Of a stretch of 64,000 bases of DNA, positions 37,206 to 46,658 are shown piece by piece. This DNA is from Amoebophrya sp. A120 (taxonomy: Eukaryota > Sar > Dinophyceae > Syndiniales > Amoebophryaceae). The notes beneath the pieces are model-generated. The model was not told where the DNA came from. It saw only the letters and a list, made by a program, of their open reading frames with translations, and searched no databases. Each line of letters begins with the position of its first letter. Positions within the stretch are counted from its first letter, which is position 1. The stretch covers positions 2,830,658-2,894,657 of the forward strand of contig CAJINV010000006.1 of NCBI GenBank assembly GCA_905178155.1. The letters are read 5' to 3'. The translations under genes were made by a program, and so were the position numbers.

Positions 37206-39062
37206 ATGCGCACCGCGAAACAGAAGTACCGCGCGGAGCATGTGCGGCCAGAAGTACCAGTGCCGCCGCCTCTGCCTCCGCAGTTGTCAGTCTTTCTGAA
37301 TGACCCCCGGGCAATAGTAGTAAAGCGCCCTCCCATCCCACCGCCGCCACAACCAAAAAGCGCGGCAGCCTCGTCGAGTGGTAGTAGTAGTAGCACTGGG
37401 CTGGAGCCAGCACTAAAAAAGCAGTCGTATACAAGAGAAGGTCGCGACCAGTGTGGCCAGACCAACGCAAGCAGTAAAACAAAAAGCCTGGGCAGCGTTG
37501 CGCCGTCCTCCAGTTTAGGTTTGCTGGAGGACATTGTCCCTGCGGCACTAGCCGCCGCGCATTTTAACTCGGAGCAGAATAAAAGTTTCTCCTTCGAGCA
37601 GGCGAGTGGGGCGTCCTCGCTACAGCTACAGCACACTAGTGCGGATGGACTTACTTCACTTAGCTTCAAGACCAGCAGTAGCTACACAAGAGCTACGCTC
37701 GGCCAGTCCAGTAGTAGCTCACTGCAAGCCTCATCTCGGTCGAAAAAGGAAACTCAGCCGGGAGCGCCGCAGCATGAGGGCAAGCTGGCACGGCTCGGGC
37801 TCAAAGAAAAGTCTGACATTTCGGCGCAAGCAGCTCCGAATAAATTTAGTACCATCTGGAATAGGGATGGAGAAATGGCAAGAGCGGCGGTGGCAGATAA
37901 CCTGCCCGGTAGGCTAATAGTTAACAAGTCCAGGCGCCCAGAGCTCCCGCCGTGCTCTTGGGCGGAAGCAGTTAAGCGGATGCAGTTAGAAGTTCAGCGG
38001 GACAAAGCGGATGGCCGCCTCTCTCATCCCGAAGGGGGGTCACGGTGGAAGGGCCATCTTCAGCAAATCATCAACCTTTCCTGGGCACAGCTGCCGCGTA
38101 GCATCGATCACAGATGCAACGAGAAGTCGCTGAAGAGTTACAAAAGAGTGTACTCCAAGTACGTCGAGCTGCTGATAGAGTGCGACTTAGACCCGAGGGT
38201 GGTGACGCCCTATGCGGTGGAGCTCTTAGGCGACGCCTTCCTCTACTGCAGCGATTTTAGACAATCGCGGGCCGTCTACATGTCCTACGTCAAAAGTGTG
38301 TTGGACAAGCTGCGGCCCCTAGCGCCGGAGGTTGCGGCAGCCTTCCGCACCCACAGCGGGATGTTGAGACAGGTGGCCGAGAAGCCGCACTCGGAGGTTG
38401 GCTTTCGCCTTTCGCATGTCTTGCACTTCGTTGAGGTTGCCGAAGCGTGCAAGACGGCGAAGTTCGATTTAGGTGGAGGACTGAAGCTGCCGGTCAAGTT
38501 TTTCGTTGAGTGGCTAATCGCGGCCTGGTTCTGCATGCTGAGGCCGGAGGAGTTGGTCCTCACGGATAGAATCACGTCGATTGACGACGCGGCGATAAAA
38601 TACGTCGTGACATCCACGAAGACGGATCAAGTAGGGCACGGGCGCGAGGTCCCGTTCGAATGTTGCTGCGGAGATTTTCCGAGCAATTTTAACTTTGTGC
38701 CGGTGTGCCCGGTACATTGCCTTTCGACGGACGCGTCGAACCAGATGCGACGTGTGCGGCCCCAGCAGTACGCACACTGCCTTGACGAACTTCTAGGACT
38801 CGCGGGCATAGCGAACCCCGCGGTGGAAGGATTACGTGGGCGCAAGGCTTTCAACCCAAGGAGCTGGCGCGTAGGAGGCGCCATGAGCGCTGCCGACGCG
38901 GGTGAAAGTGACGAGAAGATTATGCACATTGGAGGGTGGCAGGCAATTGCCTCCGCCCAGCGGTACCGCAACCAGGCGGTTACTTCTCCCGATAGCGTTT
39001 GTCTCCCGCGTTGGCCTATTATGCGGCCGACATGCATTAGCACCGGGATGAAGCGAAACTGA
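37206..39062 (+). CDS. Tyrosine recombinase (DIRS-type)
   Basis: 618 codons. The first 230 residues are Ser/Pro-rich and probably disordered. The core-binding part begins near 300 (KSYKRVYSKYVELLIECDLD). In the catalytic part the motifs are LRPEEL with the first Arg (near 445), a Lys in TSTKTDQ (near 470), PRSWRVGGAMSAAD carrying the second Arg (near 551), and GGW.....AQRYRNQ with the nucleophile Tyr (near 585). The position usually held by His before the second Arg is not His here, and Trp takes the second His position. Such changes occur in eukaryotic retroelement recombinases. It would insert the circular DNA copy of the element. Confidence 0.85.
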   Translation: MRTAKQKYRAEHVRPEVPVPPPLPPQLSVFLNDPRAIVVKRPPIPPPPQPKSAAASSSGSSSSTGLEPALKKQSYTREGRDQCGQTNASSKTKSLGSVAPSSSLGLLEDIVPAALAAAHFNSEQNKSFSFEQASGASSLQLQHTSADGLTSLSFKTSSSYTRATLGQSSSSSLQASSRSKKETQPGAPQHEGKLARLGLKEKSDISAQAAPNKFSTIWNRDGEMARAAVADNLPGRLIVNKSRRPELPPCSWAEAVKRMQLEVQRDKADGRLSHPEGGSRWKGHLQQIINLSWAQLPRSIDHRCNEKSLKSYKRVYSKYVELLIECDLDPRVVTPYAVELLGDAFLYCSDFRQSRAVYMSYVKSVLDKLRPLAPEVAAAFRTHSGMLRQVAEKPHSEVGFRLSHVLHFVEVAEACKTAKFDLGGGLKLPVKFFVEWLIAAWFCMLRPEELVLTDRITSIDDAAIKYVVTSTKTDQVGHGREVPFECCCGDFPSNFNFVPVCPVHCLSTDASNQMRRVRPQQYAHCLDELLGLAGIANPAVEGLRGRKAFNPRSWRVGGAMSAADAGESDEKIMHIGGWQAIASAQRYRNQAVTSPDSVCLPRWPIMRPTCISTGMKRN

Positions 39063-40173
39063 CTACACTACACATTGAAACTTCGCACAGTTTCGCACGA
39101 AACTATCATGAAAAAGAAATTTCCCGGTGTGTTAGTGGATTCGGCCGCTCCCTAAAGGCCTCAATGACTAGCCGGAGGCCTTTGTTGGTAAACCTTAGTA
39201 GTGGTTTCCGATCCTCACCTGCAAGAAGTCAGGTGTTTGTGTTTCTTCTGCATAGGGCCTGTAACTCTGTGTGCCACTGCAGAAGCTACTAGTCGTTTCA
39301 GATCTCGATCCCCAGTAGCCAGTGAGGAAAATTGGTAATAGTTTTCAGCCTTGATTACTTGATGTTAGCCATCTACGATCTCGCGCATAGGTGTCGGTAA
39401 CCACATGACCTATGCCAGTTTTTGTTTTCGGTCCTCGGCATCACTCGTTAAGCTGAATATAGTCGGGGGACAGCCATTTTTGCTGGATTTTGCCGGAAAG
39501 TGTTGGAATACTTTCGTCTCCGCACTGAGAAACCGGCTTCGGTTCAGGGTCTCGGTCACTTGTGCAGGCTGTCGTGCGCCATGACGCTGGGCGTGTTAGT
39601 TTCAGTGTGGGGTGAATGATGTAAGTTTCGGTATCCTGCTCTATTTTTGTCATACGGACTAAAAATTTTGTCAACGTCAATCGGTCAATATGAGAACGCT
39701 GAGTTGCGGCGCAGGAAGATAGTCTCGATTAGGTGTAGCCAGCATTGAAACACCAAGAAGCACCTCTTTCTGATGGCGCGCTGCAAGTGATAAGTCGCAA
39801 GCTAGTAACAGCCTTCAGTTCCCACGCCCAGCACTATTATCTTTGCAAATTTTAAAAGCTCCTGCAAGATATTTATAAAGCCAAAACGTAGATCTAGATC
39901 CAAAATCTCCACACTAACAGCCCCGACAAGTGAAATCGCCTGCAGTTGTAATCTTTAGTGCGTGCGAAGTGTCCTTTCATACCAAGAGAAGCATCAAAAA
40001 GTTTTCTCTTCTAGTCATTTAGCTCCATTCATCATTCCAGGGACATACTTGTTTATCATTTTCACCTTCGCTTCGCCAGTACTTGCTAGACCTCTCAGAC
40101 TTCCTTCCGAAGTTCGTTTCCCTTCCAGACATCGGAGTTCAAGTTTTATACCTTTCTTTCCGTCGGAAACAGG
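39063..40173. other. Region between recombinase and Gag-like genes
   Basis: About 1.1 kb without a gene. It holds the hairpin at 39154-39183 and presumably the recombinase 3' end and the leader of the Gag-like gene. If two tandem copies meet here, the junction should lie in this stretch. Confidence 0.45.
39154..39183. other. Hairpin after recombinase gene
   Basis: Perfect 9-bp stem aaaggcctc / gaggccttt with a 12-base loop, followed by t-rich sequence. Possible RNA 3'-end structure or recombination-site core. Confidence 0.55.
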
Positions 40174-41040
40174 ATGGCAGCCGCTAACCAGCATGTCGCG
40201 GAACACTTGGACCGCCAGGTCCGCGCCCAAGCGGAAGCCGGGATTGGTTTCCCCACGGCGGCTCAGCAGCAGCAGTTAGACAACTCGCTGCAGGACATTC
40301 GTGAGAAATGTGATAGCAAGCAGTTTCTCTACATGCAGTCCCTGTTCGAGTCGGGTCGTCTCCACCATGCTATGTCCGGCGACGTCATGAAAATCGCGCC
40401 CACCGAAGCTTACGCGGCGGTGCGGGTTGTCGGCATTTTGGGAAACCGGGAGACGACTACGGGCCAGAAACAGGTGACCGAGAAACTCACCGGGAGTTTG
40501 AAGGTCGGGGTGGCGGCCGATACTCTCCCGAAGGAAAAAGTCTATGAAATTTTCAATGAACAGTGGAAGTTGGCGCTGGACCCCACCTGCCTGCCGGTGG
40601 TGGACGCCCTGCCGGCGAATACTTTTCGGGCGCGTCGTTATAACGCGGCGATCGTGAGTGAACTCGGTCCGGCTTTTCAAACGGCGATCGCCGGAGAAAT
40701 CCGCGCCCTGAAGTCGTTGGAGGTTCTGCAGGAGAAAATCGATAAGCAGGAGAAGAAATTGCAGGAGGTAATTACTGCTACCAATAACATGAACAAGCGC
40801 CGCCTCACTTTGGCGGATGCTGATGATAAGGCCAAGCGCTTGAAGAATAAGGGCGACGGAAAAGGTAGAGCCATGGTATGCTTAAAGTGGATGCAGGGCC
40901 AGTGTTCCAAATCTGGCCCCTGCCCCGACAAGCAGCAGCACGGGGGGGATCTCGATAAGTTGTCCTTTCTGAACAAGAGATTTCTTAACTCCCGCCTTTC
41001 TGGTGAGGAATTGTTGAAGCTCTCGAAACAACAGCCATAG
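40174..41040 (+). CDS. Gag-like protein with CCCH zinc finger
   Basis: 288 codons. The N-terminal two thirds are helical-looking without a named domain. A coiled-coil stretch follows (SLEVLQEKIDKQEKKLQEV, near 190), then a basic linker, and then one CCCH-type finger CLKWMQGQCSKSGPCPDKQQH (C-x7-C-x5-C-x5-H, near 235-255). A single RNA-binding finger near the C-terminus and the position ahead of an RT gene suggest a nucleocapsid-like role. A host RNA-binding protein is an alternative, but there are no introners in it, unlike the host genes. Confidence 0.65.
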   Translation: MAAANQHVAEHLDRQVRAQAEAGIGFPTAAQQQQLDNSLQDIREKCDSKQFLYMQSLFESGRLHHAMSGDVMKIAPTEAYAAVRVVGILGNRETTTGQKQVTEKLTGSLKVGVAADTLPKEKVYEIFNEQWKLALDPTCLPVVDALPANTFRARRYNAAIVSELGPAFQTAIAGEIRALKSLEVLQEKIDKQEKKLQEVITATNNMNKRRLTLADADDKAKRLKNKGDGKGRAMVCLKWMQGQCSKSGPCPDKQQHGGDLDKLSFLNKRFLNSRLSGEELLKLSKQQP

Positions 41041-41392
41041 ATCGAGCCCTTTTGTATGTTGTACTTAGACTATATCGCGATCGGGTTTTTAATCTTGAAG
41101 TTAGTATTTTGGTAGTAAGGTTCTCGAGCATCAGAAGCCGCTCGCATTTATGCAGTGGCACGCTGATTCAGACACGCAGTCGAATCTTTGACACCAAGAA
41201 AATTGAATGATGGACAAGCAGTACACCACGATATGCAAACATCCTGCCCGCCCCATTGTAACGAAATTAAAACAATTTAGAAAGGAATGCTAGCTCCAAG
41301 GAGCGTACCTAAAACCAGGGCTATAGGGTATGGACGCAAGACGATAATGAACTAGATGAAGAGCAGAGCCACGCGCCTGATTAGAGGACACA
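41041..41392. other. Spacer, nothing recognised
   Basis: AT-rich sequence between the Gag-like stop and the inverted-repeat element. Confidence 0.4.
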
Positions 41393-42661
41393 TGTCAGGT
41401 AGCCGGCCCCTGGCAAATTCCGCCACTGATTTCCCGCCTAAAAAAATCTAAATCCTAGCAAAGACCCGGCGCAGTTCCGTCGTGCTCTTCCTTTGGAAGT
41501 CGTGGCAGTGTGTGGAGAAAGGGCGCCCCCCTCGGGGCATGTGGTCGGCCGCAGTCTTGTTCGTTCTGTTTCTCCGAAGGCCTCCGCTTTTTTTTTGTAT
41601 CCGCCCCCGCAATGTTGGGGCCCTTGGGCTCGATGGGCGGGCTTCTCGCCTGTGTCGCGCAGCGGCCCGGCCTTATGATTTTGCCCAGCTTTTGGCGTTT
41701 CTTCTCCTTGGAAATTGCCGGGCCGGGTGTTGCCCTTGTTCCTTTGTGTTTTGGCCGGGCCCGGGGGGTTTGTTGTTTGCAAGCAGGGCCCGGGGGTTCT
41801 GGTTTTCCTCGGGGGGCCGGGCTGGGGTTTGGTTTGTGCCCTAGCGAGGGCTTCGTTGTTTTTGTTATTGGTGGGGATGCCGGCTGGGGGGCCATTCCGG
41901 ATATTCCATGGGGCAGCGGCGCGGGTCGTAGTTAATTTCAACGGGGGCGCCCCGGCTCCCGGAGGGTAATGAGCGGGGTAGTTTTGCGGGTAATTCTTGG
42001 GGTTAATTTGAAAGCAACGAAATCGGGAAGGTTTCGTTGGTTTTCAAATTAGACCAAGAATTAGACTAAATATTAGACCTCAAATTAAATCAAAAATTAC
42101 ACCCAAGATCGCCCAAAAATCCCAAAGAATTGAAGGCCGCCCGGAAGGCCATCCGACGCGACTCCGGAGTTGCCCGGCGGATGCCGCGGGCTGTTTCCTG
42201 GCAGGCGTGCGCCCGGTATCGATCAGGGCCAGGCGGCTGCCCGGGCCGCCGTGGATTTTGCCCGGCCCGCGCCTTTTCTTTGTTTTCTTTGGGTTCTGGG
42301 GGCGTTTCTTTTGGCGCTTGCAGGCGCCCGCGCCTTTCCTTGGCTGCTTTCTGGGCCGCCTCCTCATTTCGCGGGCGCCGCGGCACACCACGCAGCCCCG
42401 GCGGCGCTCGTTTTAGTTTTCCCGGCCGCGTAATGTTGCCCGGTGGCGCCAAGTTTTGCGCCCTTTTCCATGCTACAGGGCCGCGGGGGGGCCCGGGGGG
42501 GTGGTGTCCGCCGGTGTGGTGTTGCCACCGGGGAAGGGTGCCGCCTCCCCCTTTGTTTGATCGGGCGCCGCCTTGTGTCTGTGTTGCCTTATGTCCGGCA
42601 AATTAGAAAAATTTAAGCCGCGAATTAACGCAGTAGCTTGCCAGGGGCCGGCAGCCTGACA
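41393..42661. mobile_element. GC-rich terminal-inverted-repeat element, non-coding
   Basis: The ends pair: left tgtcaggtagccggcccctg, right caggggccggcagcctgaca, an imperfect inverted repeat of about 24 bp. The interior is very GC-rich with long spurious open frames on both strands. It also has a palindrome around 42007-42050 (gcaacgaaa...tttcgttg). No transposase is encoded, so it is probably a non-autonomous DNA transposon. The target duplication is not clear. Confidence 0.75.
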
Positions 42662-43551
42662 CATGGTGTAGTTGCCGTTCGAAGTTCTCACAAGTCACTA
42701 TAAATCACACACTGCCGATGGCTCTCGCTTCTTTGAATTTGTTGTAGAACGTTGAATCGAAGTTGTCATGCGAAGTTGGTTACTTCATGCCTGAAAGCGC
42801 GATCTATCCACGTGGTGAGCAGGGTAGGTCCGCCTACCATAGCTACATTGCGGTAGCATCGCCATAGATGGACGCGTCTGATGATCATGCATGAGTATGA
42901 GTATAATTGCGCACTTATAACACTGAGAGTGCAGCTCTCTGTGGGGTGCCTATATATAAGTTGCACGCATGTCACTGATTAGTGCCGCGAAGGTAGGGCT
43001 TTCGTACCTCTTGACGGAGGGGAAAGCACAACTTCAAAAACCGAGACGAGCGCTCTGCGCGATGACTGTGCAGGACCATCAGAAAGTAATTTTTGTTGCG
43101 GCGATTTTTCTTAAAGCTCGAGTCCACTGAGCAGCGTTGCTAAAAGTCAAACGCGAAAATAAATAATACGCAGGAGTTCGACAAGAAGCTGGGGCAGAAG
43201 TTGGCGGAGATTCGTGAGCGCTCTCCGCGCCGGAGAACCTGGGCTGAGAGCATCAAAAAGTCCGTTTTCGGTTGAGGTTGAAGGCTAGTAGATTTCTGTC
43301 TTAGCACAATGGTCCAGGACCGTTGGGTGCAAACAAGTGCTGAGTGATGGGCTGTGTTTTGTGATGTGGCCAATTGGAACACACACATGAGCAGTGGAAG
43401 CCCATGCTTCTTTCGTAAAAGTACTGGAACACAGGTCCCCGCCCCATAATAACTAGCTGCTGGCGAGTTTTGAAGTGTGAAAAAGATTAAGAGTTGAAGA
43501 AGTAGGCCCTCCTGTCAGCTTTTAAAAGTGTTGGCAGGAATTTGTGTAAAG
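42662..43551. other. Leader region of the RT gene
   Basis: No gene recognised; the frame upstream of the first ATG at 43552 is open only back to 43528. Confidence 0.4.
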
Positions 43552-45945
43552 ATGTCGGAAGCCTGTTCTAGTTTGCCACAGGCTGAAGATTTTCCTAAGT
43601 TTATCCATGACGACAAACATCGAAGTTTCGGCTTGAGAGATGTAGTGCCGTCCTACATGGATAGTTTAATTGCTTTCTTGAAAACCAGCTCGTGCGAGTC
43701 GTTGGAGTACAAGAGTAAGAGAGTTGCAGCGCTTCTCATGCGTATCGTAGAAGAAACAGAGGGTGAGGAGATTGAGATACATGAGAAGCTGGCAGATCAT
43801 CTGAAGAAAGTATACGAGGGCAAGCGTTTTGCTTATCTCCGCCGTTTACTTTCCCTCGCGGTTGACGAAGCGGGGGGTGCTTATAAGGCACGCAAGGCCC
43901 AGATCATGGGCATCATACAGAAGTTGACTCTGGGTTTTAGGCAAGACGCCGTGCTACCGGCGTCGGGCTTCTGGATGCCTCTACCCAGTGACAAAATAAA
44001 GGAGTCGGCTAAGGTGATGCAGCTGCAGAAGGAGTTAAATCAGGGCACGAGCGAGACCTGCTGCCCGACGAGGAACCACTGGGCCACTGACGCGGAGATC
44101 GTAGAACTCCACAAACAAATGTTGAAACAGGTTGGCCTTGGAAGGTGGAGAGTGGTGCCGAACGACACAAAACTACCGATGGGGGCCTCGTTGGCGTTCC
44201 CGGTCAAGCAGCCCACCGAAGATGATCCGAACCGCGCCAGGTGTTGTATAGATTTTAGATCCCAAAATCGCAGCATAGTACCGGTGGAGCGCATGCGTCT
44301 AAATGGGGCCAGGTGCACGATGGCCATCATCCAGCGTTGCATGTCGAGCCGCCGCAATGATCCAGTTCGTTTCCAGTCGAAGAAAGATTTATTGGCAGAC
44401 ATGGACGAGGAGCGACGGCTGCGGGCTATCATCGAGAACAACAACCTGCACCAGAATAAGTCGCAGCGGATCTTTGCGCAGCCCGATGACAACTCCGACA
44501 GGCTCTATTTTCAAAGCAGCGACAACAAAGAGGACGAGGAAGGCTCTGAGCCTGAGGACGGGTTTTGCTTCCGCCCGTATGGTGCGAAGCGGGACCTGCG
44601 GTCCTTTTATTACCAGTGTGGCACCCGTGAAGAAATTAAAAATGCTGTTTTCTTCCCGGTGCCGCAGACGGAGCCTGAGAAACCGGAGACGCCAAGAAAA
44701 CGGGGCCGAAACGGGAAGCCGGTCCGACCCCGACATGCCTGGGCTTTGATACTCAGCGCGGTGCAACTGTTTGGGAGTCTATCGAGCGTTTATGAATGCG
44801 TCTCGGTAAGCGAGACGCTTCAAATAATCTGTTGCTGTTTGCTTAGAGTTTTAGTTAGTATCTACATTGATGATCTTCACATTTTAAGTAGGAAGAGGCA
44901 GCTAGCCTCTGATGAAGTTTTAGTCGATCTGATGCTGGCCCTCGGTGGGTGGTGGCAAAGCTCCGAAAAAGGGGCCACGCAGCTTGACGCCACTCAGAGG
45001 GCGCTGACGGTGTTGGGCATGGCGTACACCCTGGCGCCGGGTTTGACGATCAGGATCGAGGTCAACCCGGCTAAGGTCGCGGAATGCATTGCCAAGGCCA
45101 ATGCGATCCTCCGGGACATTCAGAAGAGCCGGATTGACAGAAAACGGCTCGAGTCCTTCAAAGGATTATATCGACACTGCGCGCAGCTAGACCGGCCGGC
45201 GTGCGCGTTGGCCCGTCCCCTCGACGCCTGGACGGTGGAGAAACTTTTTATGGAGAGAATATACCAAGACAAATGCAAGAAGCAGCTCAGGGCGCAGGTG
45301 GAACTCATGAAAAGCATGGTGAGTTCGGTGAAGCCAGTGGAGCTGACGCTGGGCAATGTGGACCGGAAGATTTGCCATCTGTACACGGACGCAGCCTTGC
45401 ACGACATGAAAGGCCTCAACAAGAAAATCGAGAAAGGCATACGGAAGGGCGCTGCTATCGAGGAGCACCAAATTTTTCTTGGGGCCTTCTTGTATGTCGA
45501 TGAAGATACTCAGTACTCCTTTTCGGTGAAGATTGACCGGATACCGAAGTGGTGTGACAGAATTCACATTGGTGTTCTCGAGGCACTTGCGGCGGCGATG
45601 GCTTTTCGCAAGTATGCGGGAACGCTGAAAAATCACTACACGATAGTGCACCAGGATAATTCCGGGGTCGCCTTCTCGCTGATCCGGAACGACAGTAGGT
45701 GCGCTGCGACGGGGAGAATTGTGAAGAATTTCCACAAGTTCGCGCAGCGTCTCGGCCTTCTTTTTTATGTTGCCTGGGTATGCAGCATGAGAAACATTGC
45801 TGATATACTCACAAGAATGGAACGGATGGAGTTGCTGCAGAAGCTCTACCCACGATGCAACCACGAAGACGTTCCGACGGCGGATGCTCTATCGCCCCTA
45901 CTCTGGGGCCTTGAGACCGAGGAAAACTTGGCCCAACGCCGTTGA
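43552..45945 (+). CDS. DIRS-type reverse transcriptase / RNase H
   Basis: 797 codons from the first in-frame ATG. RT begins near 200 with FPVKQPTEDDPNRARCCIDFR. Motif A is RDLRSFYYQCG (near 346), followed by an inserted Glu/Pro/Lys/Arg-rich loop (about 365-395). The fingers-palm run is LFGSLSSVYECVSVSE, and the catalytic box is YIDDLHIL (near 437). RNase H follows, with YTDAALHDMKG (near 610), IVHQDNSGVAF (near 699) and the closing RNIADILTR (near 746), the form typical of DIRS elements. The first 200 residues are unassigned. No protease or integrase is attached. Confidence 0.88.
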   Translation: MSEACSSLPQAEDFPKFIHDDKHRSFGLRDVVPSYMDSLIAFLKTSSCESLEYKSKRVAALLMRIVEETEGEEIEIHEKLADHLKKVYEGKRFAYLRRLLSLAVDEAGGAYKARKAQIMGIIQKLTLGFRQDAVLPASGFWMPLPSDKIKESAKVMQLQKELNQGTSETCCPTRNHWATDAEIVELHKQMLKQVGLGRWRVVPNDTKLPMGASLAFPVKQPTEDDPNRARCCIDFRSQNRSIVPVERMRLNGARCTMAIIQRCMSSRRNDPVRFQSKKDLLADMDEERRLRAIIENNNLHQNKSQRIFAQPDDNSDRLYFQSSDNKEDEEGSEPEDGFCFRPYGAKRDLRSFYYQCGTREEIKNAVFFPVPQTEPEKPETPRKRGRNGKPVRPRHAWALILSAVQLFGSLSSVYECVSVSETLQIICCCLLRVLVSIYIDDLHILSRKRQLASDEVLVDLMLALGGWWQSSEKGATQLDATQRALTVLGMAYTLAPGLTIRIEVNPAKVAECIAKANAILRDIQKSRIDRKRLESFKGLYRHCAQLDRPACALARPLDAWTVEKLFMERIYQDKCKKQLRAQVELMKSMVSSVKPVELTLGNVDRKICHLYTDAALHDMKGLNKKIEKGIRKGAAIEEHQIFLGAFLYVDEDTQYSFSVKIDRIPKWCDRIHIGVLEALAAAMAFRKYAGTLKNHYTIVHQDNSGVAFSLIRNDSRCAATGRIVKNFHKFAQRLGLLFYVAWVCSMRNIADILTRMERMELLQKLYPRCNHEDVPTADALSPLLWGLETEENLAQRR

Positions 45946-46658
45946 GCTCTATCTTGACCCAGCAGGTGGCATCCTGTTTCTCTGGAATGTTTACCTGCGA
46001 ATTTGGCGATAACGCTTGGTCGCCGATGCTTGGGGGGAAAATGTCGCGGCACGGCCGCTGCAGCCTTCACTTTAGCCTCGGCGCGAGATCTACAGCCGGA
46101 GTTTTGAACACCGCGCGATCTAGTCAGCGTGATTTGATTCTATTTTGATGTTGCTGTGTGTGCAGACGTTTTTCAGGACGTATACGCTTCACCAAATTTC
46201 ATTTCACACTACTAGCTCCTTTGATCTCGATTTCTTATGCTGCAAGTGTGAATGCGAAAATCTTCACTTTTGTTGGTCCATTTTGATGGCTCTCTTGCGG
46301 GGCCAATGGAAATGAGCGCGTGAAGACTTACTGCATTTTGCAGCAGAAATGTTGGACACCAATTCGCGTTTCGCGCATCATGTGCCAAAGGTTACAGGGC
46401 AAGATGAGGATATGAAGGAATCAAGTACGAACAGCGGTAGCTGGAGTTTTGGGATGATCTGTGTTCAGCTACGAGATTACGATTTTTATAGTAGGCTGGC
46501 TAGGTTTGGTCTATAAAGTAAAGATGATCGTCCTAGCTTTTCTCAACCCTGGGGGGTGAATTCCCTTTGTCGTGTTTCTTTGCTTCGTTTCGTGTTTCTG
46601 CAAAAACTGGTGGAAGTATCCAAATCCACGTGAGAAACACACTGTAGCCAACACGATC
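45946..46658. other. Spacer upstream of the coiled-coil gene
   Basis: No feature recognised. It should contain the right end of the DIRS-like cluster and the promoter of the next gene. Confidence 0.4.

Larger units (their letters stand above)
37206..45945 (+). mobile_element. DIRS-like (tyrosine recombinase) retroelement cluster
   Basis: Three same-strand genes: a tyrosine recombinase, a small Gag-like CCCH protein, and a reverse transcriptase/RNase H. Together they are the gene set of DIRS-type elements, which use a recombinase instead of an integrase. The usual DIRS order is gag, RT/RNase H, recombinase; here the recombinase comes first. That suggests either the tail of one copy followed by the head of another, or a permuted copy. 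No protease, integrase or long terminal repeat is visible. A 1.27-kb inverted-repeat element is inserted between Gag and RT. Outer ends are not determined. Confidence 0.75.

Noticed and set aside
41482-42606. Several open frames of 100-160 codons on both strands
   Set aside because: They lie inside the GC-rich inverted-repeat element and have no recognisable protein features.
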